This document shows, in pieces, positions 40,901 through 52,900 of a DNA stretch of 64,000 nt. The translations under genes were made by a program, and so were the position numbers. A model generated the notes under the pieces. That model made no database searches. It was not told where the DNA came from and saw only the letters and a program-made list of their open reading frames with translations. The number at the start of each line of letters is the position of its first letter. The stretch's first letter is position 1. The stretch spans positions 2,611,501-2,675,500 of the forward strand of contig CM072339.1 in assembly GCA_036874045.1 (NCBI GenBank), in the 5' to 3' direction. Source of the DNA: Cymodocea nodosa (Eukaryota > Streptophyta > Magnoliopsida > Alismatales > Cymodoceaceae).

Positions 40901-43900
40901 AAAATAGAAGGTCCTCGACATATATAGATCAAAACCGTCAAGGTAGTCTCTCCAAAAGAGAAATACAACAATTTGTGCTATAGTATCACTATGTGGAATC
41001 AGTCACATAAATCCTTTTCTTCCATATATTTCTCCCATGTAATACATCACTAAAATGGTTATGCCCCAACAAAAAGAGAAATAAAATTAAATATCTCAAA
41101 ATAGAAGACTTACTTTAATTCAGAATGGCTTATCCTTTTAATGTCGATGAGCACATTCAATATATTTAATAAGGTATGGTATACGCCATGGTTATTAAGG
41201 CACTAAAATGGTTATGCCCCAACAAAAAGAGAAATAAAATTAAATATCTCAAAATAGAAGACTTACTTTAATTCAGAATGGCTTATCCTTTTAATGTCGA
41301 TGAGCACATTCAATATATTTAATAAGGTATGGTATACGCCATGGTTATTAAGGCACCCAAGCAGTAGCCTTGGATTCCTTGAGCACCTGTGCCCATATTA
41401 ATATATATTTTTTATTTTAAGACAAGTATATGTATAGTTATTTATATATTTTTATGTATATTAATAATTGAAAATACATAAATAAGTATTGTAAACTTAT
41501 AAAAATGTGTAAACAACAAACACAACAATATAATATTTAAAAGTGCGTAAATGTCAATACGTGATAACAAAATATGATACACAAAGTCTAAATGATAATA
41601 AAATAAAAAGATCCTTGTTAGAAAACATTAAAAAATACCTTACATAGTATTAGATCTTTCTTGGACCACCATTCAAATCTAACAAAGATCTAGATAAATC
41701 CTACAAGGGATTGGGCATGATACCTGGGCAATGCCCAGAAAAGGCCTAGACACCTAGGCACCTGCCTTAACAACTATATGTCTACAATAACGACATCTAA
41801 CAAGGCAATAACAGAAAATACTTGAGTATATAAAAGAATCATGTGGTAAGATTTATCAAAAAGGAAATAATGATTAACATGTCTAGCCATGAGCAAGAAA
41901 AAGAAGAGTCACCTTTTCAGTTGATCCTTCGATGGATCTAATTGGAAAAGATTTCCATAAATTTTCCAGTATATGCCAAGTATTCTTCAAAGCATCAGGT
42001 TTGCTAGCTTTAGAAAAACCAGACCTCCAAAAGTAGGCCTGTGATTGATCAATCTTCGACACCAAAAAGAAAACTGCCAACTTTATACATTGAAGTATGC
42101 TGAGCAAGCAATTGAATGACGTTCCATCAAGAATAGATACAGAAGGATTAAGCGGAGAAAATTCTTGGAAACAATGGACAAGAATTGGCATAAGTTCTTC
42201 AAGTTTCCAAATGACTGAATAAATACCTGAATTAAATAGATGGAGATAAAACAAGAATAATCAACAAGTATATGCAAAAACCAGGGCATTCAAAGGTTGA
42301 AATGAAAATAAGAACAAGGATACACAGAAACTACAACTTTTAAGAATAACATTTTGAAATTGTAAAACTGATGTCAAGTCAATAAAAACTTAAATATACA
42401 TGATTGAGCCATGTTTCTCAATTTCTAGAAATGACTTCAAATAAATTATAACAAACAAAGACAATTTATCCAAACTAATCAAGGCAAAAGGTGATCTCAA
42501 GGCATCATCTCTTAGAAACACCTTAGGTTACAAACAAAAGATAAGGTGGCAGCCTGATTGAAGTAATGAGATAAATTAGAAAAAAAAATGTGTAACATGA
42601 CAACAAAGACCTATTCATTCAACAAGATGATAATGTAATAAATGTTAAGAAATTATAATGCCTAAAAATGTACAACATTGATGTCAACATGCTTTATATA
42701 AACCTTCCAACATGTTGTACAATATTCAATATTTAAAAATTCTAGTAAATATAGCGGATGTTAAAGTGTATGTTGTTTCCTTTGCATGTGTGTGGATAGA
42801 AATTGTTAAGAGGGATAAAAATAGTATAACTTTCTATACATTTGGGAAAAGAGAAAATATAAACTCATGTATTGGTATAAAAAAATAGAAAAGGGAAGAA
42901 AATGAAGATAGAAGGAGAAGAAGATGAAGAAAGAGCTGCTAAGAAACTAAAGGGGTGTTTGTGCACGTTGGAAAGTTCAAAAATAAAAGAAACGGAAAGT
43001 TCAGATTTTTGTGAATTGGAAAGTTCAGATTCTTGAGAAAACCTGAGATGTTTGTGCATGTCTCAAAAAGTTAGAAAAGTTAGGATTCTTAGTCATTTGT
43101 GCTACAATAATTAGAATTTTTTTTTTAATCAAAGTACTCTAATAATTATTTTTTATTTATTCTATTTTTTCATTTCAAAATAATTATATTATAAGAGAAG
43201 TTATCAATTCTATTTATTTTTATTATTAAGTAATCTTTTAAATAAAACTTCATAGATAATGCTTTCAATAATACAAACTTAAAAATTATTCCACCAATGC
43301 ATCTTCTTTAACGTACATTTCTCTTAGGCTTTCATTTGCCTTATTGTATCTTCTGGAACTCATCAAAGAATAATGCCTCAATATTCTTAAACCTTGTGCA
43401 TATTCTTCTTTAACCTTGTACACATACTTTTTTAGTTTAGTAGAAATTAAAACTAAAAAAATACCACAGGAGAGAAGCATAAAAACATTAAAGCAAATAA
43501 CACTACCTTCTCTGAAAAACACAACAACTACAATTTTCAAATGGAAGCTAAGTGCATGAAAAGTTGATGAAATAAAATGACACCTAATTTTAAAATTTAA
43601 TTAGTGAAAATTTCAGAAATAGTAAAGATCAAACAATAAAATCAACAAAACTTATGAAATAGATATTGAAGATGAATCGAGATTTTGCACCAAAAATACA
43701 ATGTGGTAGATAAGGCATGGTTTAACCAAATGAGAGATGTAGTAAAACTAGAAAATTATACAATTGGATTGAATGAGAAATGACGCTAGACTAGAATAGC
43801 TATTCGATTAAACCTAAAAATAAACCAATGATATTTGAGAATTAGATTACTAAAAGTTGTTGGTAGATGATAGATAAAAAAATAACAAGTGCAGTAACAC

Positions 43901-46900
43901 TCATAAAAATAAAATTAAGCCAACACAACATAAGATTAAATTGAAAATGTTCCACACTTAAACCAAGAGAAATGTATCTTTTGTAACTCATCAAAGAAAT
44001 ATGATGTCAATCCTGCAAGCAATATCCATCTAACAAGAAAATTTTTCATGGAAATGAAGATGCTAAATTACCAATTCACAACAAAACACATTGGTTGCTC
44101 TCCGCAAGCCATTATAGGAAAGCAACCAATATTTTTAAATTGCAGAAGTTCCTAATAAAATTCCAACTAATTTATCAATTGACAACGGCTAGATATGGAA
44201 GTTGGAGTCATTCCTCACTCACCAGATTTTATTATTAAGTAGATGGCCATCTTAAATATTCTTCTGCAAAAACCCACACTTCTGGTAGAAGCTCTTCCTC
44301 TTCATCGCTGCATAATCAAGGATTACCTTGTAACACCCCATCTTCCTTGTGTGGTCGGTGAGGTAAGTCACCACCCTTTGGCCTAGCCCCCTCATTCTAG
44401 CAAACCCATCCATGACCACATCCTTAATGTGGCCGACCTTCCCACAACCGTAGAGGAACTTCTTCTGCACAAATACAGTCCTCGTGGCGATGATCCTCCC
44501 CGTTTGGGAATCCTTGGCAACAATGACCAAGTGGTTGTCACCAAGGGAGGAGAGTTTTTGAAACGAGCGAAGAAGGTGGAGTCGGGGGTGGGCGTGGTTG
44601 AGGGGCTAAGGTCACCAATCACACAAGAGACAATTGCGAGAAAGTTGGGTAGCGTCAATCTCCAATAGAGCATTGGGCAGCATCAACAATAGTCGCACAA
44701 GGTGGGAGGTCACGATTCCAAGCTTTCATAGGGGTCCTACTATGAATTTTGGGAAATTCGATCCTTTTATAGGTTGAAAATTTTTTTTTACTTTCCTAGA
44801 ATTCCTACATGCACAAACAGTAACTTTATTTTCTCCATTTTCTTTTTCCTAGAATTCCCAAAATTCCAGGTGGCATAAAACCCCCTTAAATAGAAAATTA
44901 AGCATATGTTGGAACATAAGAAATAGGTGGAAGTAGAATCATATTTATAAGTAAACATAAAGTCTATATATATAGAAGTTATACAAAGAAGATAAATCAC
45001 TTAAGCAAAGTAGGACTAAACCTACACATACTTAAAATCCTAATAAATTATTTTCTCTAACACTCCCCCTTAAACTACAGTATCCAACTTGCAACAAACT
45101 CGTACATAAATAAATTATAACAAACTAAACAAGGAGATACAAAATAGATAGACACTAACTAGAAATAGTAGCGATATTGTGCAAGGAAGACAAAGGAAGG
45201 GTTTGTGCACTCGAAATTTAACGAAATTCAAAAGTTTTTTCAACAAATTCCAAGTCATGAGGTGTTTGTGCATCTTGGGATTCAAATTCCTTGAAAAAAT
45301 GAATTCCAAGCATGTGTAAAGGTTGGGAAAATGAATTATCAACCTAAAAGGTTGGAATTCAATTTCCCAAACTTCTCTTGACGCCCGATGCTCATCTCCT
45401 CGTTGTCCATCATCCCTCATTGTTGTCCCTCGTCTCGATCAGCTCACGATTGCTCGTCATTGTCACTCATCACAGTTGCTCGTCGTGGTCCTTCATCTCA
45501 GTCCGTCGTTGCGGTCTATCATCGTCTGTAGTCATGGTCCATTATCGTCGTCACTCATCATGGTCTGTTGTTGTGTCTGCCTCCGCCTACACAGGTCCTT
45601 CGTCAACCATCTATCATCGCCTGCCTTGGCTCGAAAATCCTACACAAGTCACCCGATGCTCCTCCACAAGGTAAATACATGTTTGGATGCATTTTGTTCA
45701 TAAAATGTCATTTTCTTCATAATTGATACTATTATTGTGTATTAGTGCATTTAGTAGTTAGTATGAATGCAAATGCTTGTAGAATCTTGAGAAAAATCGT
45801 GCAAAACTTTGCTTGCCAGATTTCAGAACATGACTACAAGTTATTTACATTTCTTCTATGAATCTGGCTGTGAATCATATTAGTTCATATTTTTCCATAA
45901 AAGTACATCATTTTACCTTTCTAAAGAGACTGATTTCATAGCATTCCGAGTTATGAGGTGGAAGTTATGAATTTCTAAAGTTGAAGGTGTGTTTCATGGC
46001 TACACATTAATTTACAATAGGACTACTCTAAATTCAATTATATCATGTGCACAAACACTTAAATTTCAATTTCCATCAAATTCCTAAACGTGCACAAACA
46101 CCCGAATTTCAAATTCTTTTCGTCAAATTTTATAGAATTCAAATTCCGTTAAAATTCAAATTCTGTGGAATTCAAATTTCATTAGAATTCAAATTCTGCA
46201 GAATTCAAATTCTAAGTGCACAAACAAGCCTAAATGATCAAACTCTAGTTAACCGCACTTGAACAAGTATACACACTATTTTATTGTTAGCATCATTGAA
46301 CTTAGCCAACATACAAGCACTTACACATACTAATAGACATGCTTCTACAATATTAATATAGTCATCCTATAAAGGTAATAGGACAACATTATCCAACAGT
46401 AAGACAAATCTCATAAAGAGCACACAACCTAAACAAAACAACACTATTACAATGACAAGGCTTGCATGAGAAAAATACAACTAATTTAATTAGATATCGA
46501 TATTCAAGTATTAAACACTCTTTTTTGTCTTTTTTTTCTCTTTCTTTTAAACTTCCACCATTTTTATTTTAACATATCATCCCTCTCTCCCCTTATTTGG
46601 TCAATTATTCTTCTTCTTCTTTTTCTTTCTCTCTCTTCCTTTTTCTCTTATACTTTCCTTTTTTCTACACATGCTTCATTGGCCTTCTTTGTTGTCCGCC
46701 CATCTCCTCATCTACAATCCTAATGGGTGCAGGCAACAATGGTGAAGGAGTGGGAAGGATAAAGCTGCAGTGATGGTGATGGAGGCTAGTGAGACAGAGC
46801 ACACCCAGTCGCAGCAAGAAACACAGCTGGAGGGAAGGCTGTGTGATAGCAAAGAGTTTGCCAAGTGGGGAATCAATAGTAGGACTGGGTGGATGAGTTG

Positions 46901-49900
46901 GCCAGCAGCAGAATTAGGATAGATGAGCCAGCAGATGGCAAAAGAACATTGTAGCAACCTTAGGAAGGACTGTAGCAGGTAGAGACAACCTTAAAAAGGG
47001 CCGCAAAGACCTAGTTCAGGCCAGGAAGTCGTGATGGAGGAGGTGATGGCCTTAGAGAAGGTTGTTGAGGCCTGGGACAAGGTAGAAAACCTTGACTAGG
47101 AGGCAGCAAAGAGGGGTGAGCCCTTTGCAAGGTTGGTAAGCCACAAAAAGTCTAGGCAGTCAGTTTAAAGGAGGGTGACAACTAGACTTTCCCTCTTTCC
47201 TACCTAGATTTCTCACACTTTTAAACTTTTAAAACCTAAATTCCGATACCATGTTAAAAGATAAGAAATGGGTGGAAGTAGAATCATATTCATATGAAAA
47301 CATAAGCCTTTTATATATAAAGGCCACAAAAGAAGACAAATATCATTTAGCAATGTGGAACTAAACTCACACACACCTAAAATCCTAATGCATTATTTTC
47401 TCTAATAGTATTACACATAAAAAGGAAAATAAAACACTAATGTTAAAAAATACTATTAAAAGTATTCAATTTTAATAAGATGACCAAGTTGATAAAAGTA
47501 ATGAGATGATCAAGGCAACCTAAGGAGATCACTTGATTGAATCCAAACACCAACAGACTTGGCAAGTTGACCCTCTCTCACCAGGTCTAAGGTGACAAGG
47601 CAACTCACCCTGATAACCATGAATGTCAAAAGAATGTGTGCATGTTATGGATGTAGCAATGCATTAGAAAAGAGCATAATTTGACTTTTTGAGGTTAAAA
47701 AATTTGAAGAATGTACTTGTCAATAAAGTGGTTCATTTTCCTTTTTGTTCCTATCTTAGACCATAATGAAGAAAATAATTTAATAGCTGCAACTAAGCAT
47801 GGAGATAGGAGGTCGGGACTTGGGACAGCCTCCAGCATAACAAAAAGGAAAACAAACAAAACACAAAATACATAATTTGGGCAATGGGAAAAGCTTCTGT
47901 AAGGGACAGAATCCCAAGGAAAGAGGCACACCTGAAAAAGAGGCAATGCCTGCATGAGTAGATTGTGGAATATGATACTGGTTTGAATAAAGTTATCCAT
48001 CATGGTATATGCCAATATAAAGTTTTAAACTATGACCAATCTGCTGTACTCAGTTAACACACAAGGCAAAAATGGGAACAGTTTGTTATGGGTGATTCTG
48101 CCACAAATTTCGATGTCATGGTTAGGTAATAACATCCATCATGGTCATAACCCCACTATACGTGATGCAGGTGATAGATGATATATATCTATATATATAT
48201 ATATATATAAAAAAACAGCTGAACATTTGAGGACAATCTCAAAAGTAAAAACACAATCCATTAATTAAATCTATCCAAAGCAAATGAGAATAAATAATAC
48301 TTTTTCTATTAAAGATATTATAGCCACTTAAGATCTCGAGCATAAACCACCATAAGAAATCAAAGAACTAATAGTTGTTCTGCACCATCGTTGACAATAT
48401 TACATAGACTGTTGTTATGCCGTATAAAGTGTATGTACTACAAAAATAAGAATGCACTTTTAATTGCACGTGAATACCCCATTACAAGTAAAGCTGGTGT
48501 TAGCATCCTGCACTTGTATTAATAACGCAAAATCTTTATAGTTTCATGAGGAACGTTAAAACACTTTCTTAATAACAAAAACATGGAAAAGTGAAAAAGA
48601 GGACCATTTAAAGGATTCTTAAATATAAGCAGATGGTTGTTCATCTTCAATCAATAAAGAAACTGAATGTTTCAATCTATTGGACCTTAAAAGCCACAAT
48701 GTCCAATGGGTAATCATGGAATATTAACATACTATTTTGTTCCTTTGGTGTCTCATCCTCAAAACCATGCAGGATTCTCCATACGACTTCCTGCAATAAT
48801 TAAAAATAAAGATGTGAGTCTATGAAATAAAAAGAAAGAAGAAAGGCAGGAAATAAAATTTAAACAAAATCCCAAATTACTTGAAATCAAATCACATACA
48901 GAAATAAAATGAATTAGGTAAATTCAAAAAGAAATATTATATAAAAAATTGATTTTCTAATTAACAGAAATACAGAGTCTGTACAATTAAATAAAGACCC
49001 CCACTCCACCCTTCCCCAATGACAATTCCTTTATATGACATACCTGAAACACCCGCACATTATTCCGGTCAAGCATTAACAATAAGATATTGATAAGAAA
49101 AATCAAATAATTAAGTAGTTGTATTGTTAAAAGCAATATACAAACAACAGAAATTTGATCGATCTATAAAATCTAAAAAACTGCAAAATCAAAATTTTTA
49201 ATAAAAAATCATTTGTAGTACTCCTAAGTAATTTTTTCCCAAGTCTTTTTTCAGGTGAAATAGCCCTCTTTCAGAACAGTGAAACTTTGAGCCATATCTG
49301 CTGCTTAGAAATTCAGCCAACAAACCATGGTCCTTCCTCAGGCTTCACCACCACATGCAAAGGAGTGTCAAATTAAAGGATCCTAAACACCTGAAGCCTG
49401 CACTCAACCTTCCAGGCTACAAACGCAGCCTGAATCTACTTCCCTTGCACCATACCAAAGTTAATACTTGAAAATCATTTCAATCTCGTTGATGACACCA
49501 TGTGACAAATGCAACAAAGCCATGATAGCAATGCTACCCTGAGAATGTTCTAGAGCAATACAATTCCCCCTTCCCTCCCAAAGGTAAGATACCATGCATT
49601 TCATTCTGATAGTCTCCTTTGCACTTTGTCTACAAGAAATTTCCAGTCATGAAGCTTTGCCTTCTGATATATTAATAAATTTTTTTCTGGAAACTGCTTC
49701 TGAATTGCTAAAGGCAGGCCAAGATATCTGAAAGGCAAGATCCCCAAGGCAACAACAATAACAAAGGCAATCCAAACCATAATCCCACTGCGTAAGGTTG
49801 ACACATAAATCTTTTTCTTCCCAATATTTCTATCTATTATAAAATCGTTGATTAAATTAATAAATTTAAATTTTTTCTTACAATTCCTAACCAAGTAGTT

Positions 49901-52900
49901 TTGGATCTACCCCTACTTTTAATTTCTTCTACACTAATCAATTCCTAAACCCTATAACCCATAGTAGAGGAAAGAATTTTCTTCACCTACTATCACTGTG
50001 TCATAGGAAAATTGTAAGATTTGCAACTCTTTAAAAAGAATCTCCAACTAGGAGTGTCAAAGGCCTTTCAAATGATACTTTTACACACAAGCCCAGCCTT
50101 CCTTCTTTTTCCATAAGGCACCTGTTTTTATGAAAGGCTGATTCAGCAGGATGAAAGAAATGTATGGATCACCATTTTCAACCTGTTATTAAGAACTTTC
50201 ATGATAATTTTCAGGCATGAATTCATTAAACTGATGGGTCTGAAGTCTGAGGTATCCACTGCACCTTCCTTCTTATGGATCAAACAGATGAATGAAGGAT
50301 GGCGTCACATCCACAATTCCCTCCCCAAAGTTTCTGCAGCATAACCAATATGTGTCCTCTAGCGAGGGCATAAGCTTTTGGAAAAAAAAAAGTGGTAAAC
50401 CCATCAGTACCTGAAAACTTCTCCCCCTCCAAGTCAATTATCATTATCTAGACCTCCTCTGCAGAAAAATGTTTGACAAGATTGCCCCATTCTGCTAACC
50501 TTGGAAACAATAAAGAATTCCAACTGGATCTCTGGCTATCATTTATAGACAACCCAAACTCCACTAATCAGGTCAGCAGGTAACTTCAGAGGCACTCCAA
50601 TCAACACTCCAGCAGCACTCCACTCCACCAGACCTGAAACCAAATCCAAAACCAAACTACACCCACAAACCTAGATGAAACACAACCTACAACCACACAG
50701 ACCCCACATTTAAACAAATCATATTACTTTGACCAAGCCAAATAAGACCTGCACAGCACCTATTGACCCCAATCCTCCTGCCCCACATGGACATTCAACC
50801 ACCCCTTCAGAAACACCCATTCCCATATAGGATGGAAGACTCTACCTTTGATCCACCTGGATGAATAAGTCCTATAAAAGAAGCCCAAATGAGCATCCCA
50901 AGCGAGTAAGGCAGGTGACTTCCTCAAGCAAGTATCATGATCCTATGACTCTCATAAACCCTCCTCTATAAAATGTCCTCGTCTCAATAGCTTAAGGACC
51001 TTTTGGACACCTCTCCCCCACATGAACACACACCTCCAAACACCCAAACCTCTAACCCCATCCAACCATAGAACCAAGAGCATCCTATGCTGCTGAAGCA
51101 AAAGAGAGGAAGCTTTTGGAGAGTCACCAATCATCTAGAGCATGAGCCAGACACCACAATTACCATCCACAACCTCTCACCATCACTACTTCCACCCCAA
51201 GGTTCAAGGTTGTCTCACACCATAAATGACTCTATCAGGCAAGTCTGTTACATGACTCTAGTTGGGAAGTAGCCCCCATGAGACCATTGCCTACCTTTGT
51301 TTATTTTGTTCTTATATTCATTGTCACATTCCCCAACCTAGGACACAAGTAAACAAAAGGCAACATCCCTTGGATTTTTCTTCCCCCGTGAGGCTCATGA
51401 CGTGAATCCTTCTTTCCCATGATTCCTTGATCCTCCCACATCCATGTTGACACCTTACCACAAGAAGAGGAAGTGTTGTGCAACCCTCTCCTCATATGCT
51501 ACATGATCTGTTAATAGAAGTTGTGTATTAGCTGGTATGACGCTATGTTTTGGATGCTATAATTGCATTGATTATGTATTCCCCATGTAGCATTCCTACT
51601 AGGTTGCATGGTCATTTAGTGTAATTTGTTAAATCACCAAGAACCTCTCCCCCCATCTTCTCCTTTGTCATGCTTTGGCACATGGCATAGAACTCTCTTA
51701 GACTGCTACACAGAAGCTATACATCTCCATCTCCTTTTCTCCCCAATGTCTATGGGACAGTTCTACAACACTCAATCCACTACTGGAATAGGTCTAGTGA
51801 AGTCTAGGCGGTTCCAAAGATGAGTATCATGGACAAGTACATCAAGTGAGTTTCCTAGTGCTGCTCAATAGAAATGCCGCCTTCCCTCTCCTCTCCACTC
51901 TCTTCTCTTTCAAGACCTAAAGGATCTAGCTTTCTCCCCTCATCCTCTTCCTTACCTCCTAGAGGCCAAAACTTGATTTCAAAATACACTCCCTCCTAGC
52001 CTATGCTTTTGTAAAGGCTTTCGAGAGATCTAGGCAATTCCCACTAGCATGTAACATAAGCAGCTATCCTAGGCAACTAGTATAGGCGAGTGGTTCTAAA
52101 CAAAAAGCACTTACCAACCCCTTCCCACTCATTATATATAAATATATGATCTTTTCAAAATTTTGTTGGGACCATGGTCCACACTAGTCATAAGGTGCTC
52201 ATATCCTTGGCTCTCATCCACCTTGAGCCTAAGCTCTCATGACCATTGACACCAAAAAATTTCCTCCCTCTCCTTTTTCATCCTTGGCCAACCTCCACAT
52301 AGAGCTTCATTAAGCATAACCTGTTGCTCACTGTCCAGCCATTGCATCACCTCTAATGCATCCCTTTTCCACCTAGAAATGGCCTCAATGATGGATTTCC
52401 ACAAGACAGGCAGCTTTCAAATTCTGGAGCTTAGCAGCAAATTTTTTAGTACCATTGCCCTCCACAGGCTCAGCCCACACCCTTTCAAGCAGACAATGGA
52501 AGTCCATGTCCAAAAGTCATGCCAATTCAAAATTGAAAGGAGACCTGTAATGGCCATATACTAAGCTAACCAGGATCAGAGCCTTTGATTACAATTTACA
52601 ACATGGTCTTGGGAGACCAATGGCAACAACCTGAGGAAAAAACTCTTCCCAACCTCTGTCAATTAGCAAGCATTCAAGGTGAGACTGTACCCAAACGGAT
52701 CAAAAATTGGACAATGAGTAAAAAAAATCATGAATAAGATCTATAAGCCTGGAGTCCTCAATACATGAAGAGAAGAGGCCCATAACTTCAGAGAAAGCAC
52801 TGCCAGAAGACCAACTCCTAATCAGGCTAGGTAGGGGAGATTACTCCAGCCAGAGACCAAAGACAGTGCTCCCAAAAACTCAACTTATAACCGGATGGTA

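Larger units (their letters stand above)
42952..44885. mobile_element. TIR DNA transposon carrying host gene fragments, copy 2
   Basis: Same ends as copy 1 (AGGGGTGTTTGTGCACG on the left, GGCATAAAACCCCCT on the right), with TAA flanking both sides if the TIR starts at the A. That fits a PIF/Harbinger 3-bp target duplication. It is in the same orientation as copy 1 and about 5 kb away, in a different TEX10 intron. Copy 2 retains a 16-bp stretch (GTTGCTCTCCGCAAGC) near 44094 that copy 1 lacks. Confidence 0.75.

Noticed and set aside
47884-48015. Possible extra TEX10 exon with GCAG and TTTTCAG acceptors
   Set aside because: The candidate exon would be 18 bp and disturb the phase-1 junction between exons 7 and 8, which joins correctly without it.
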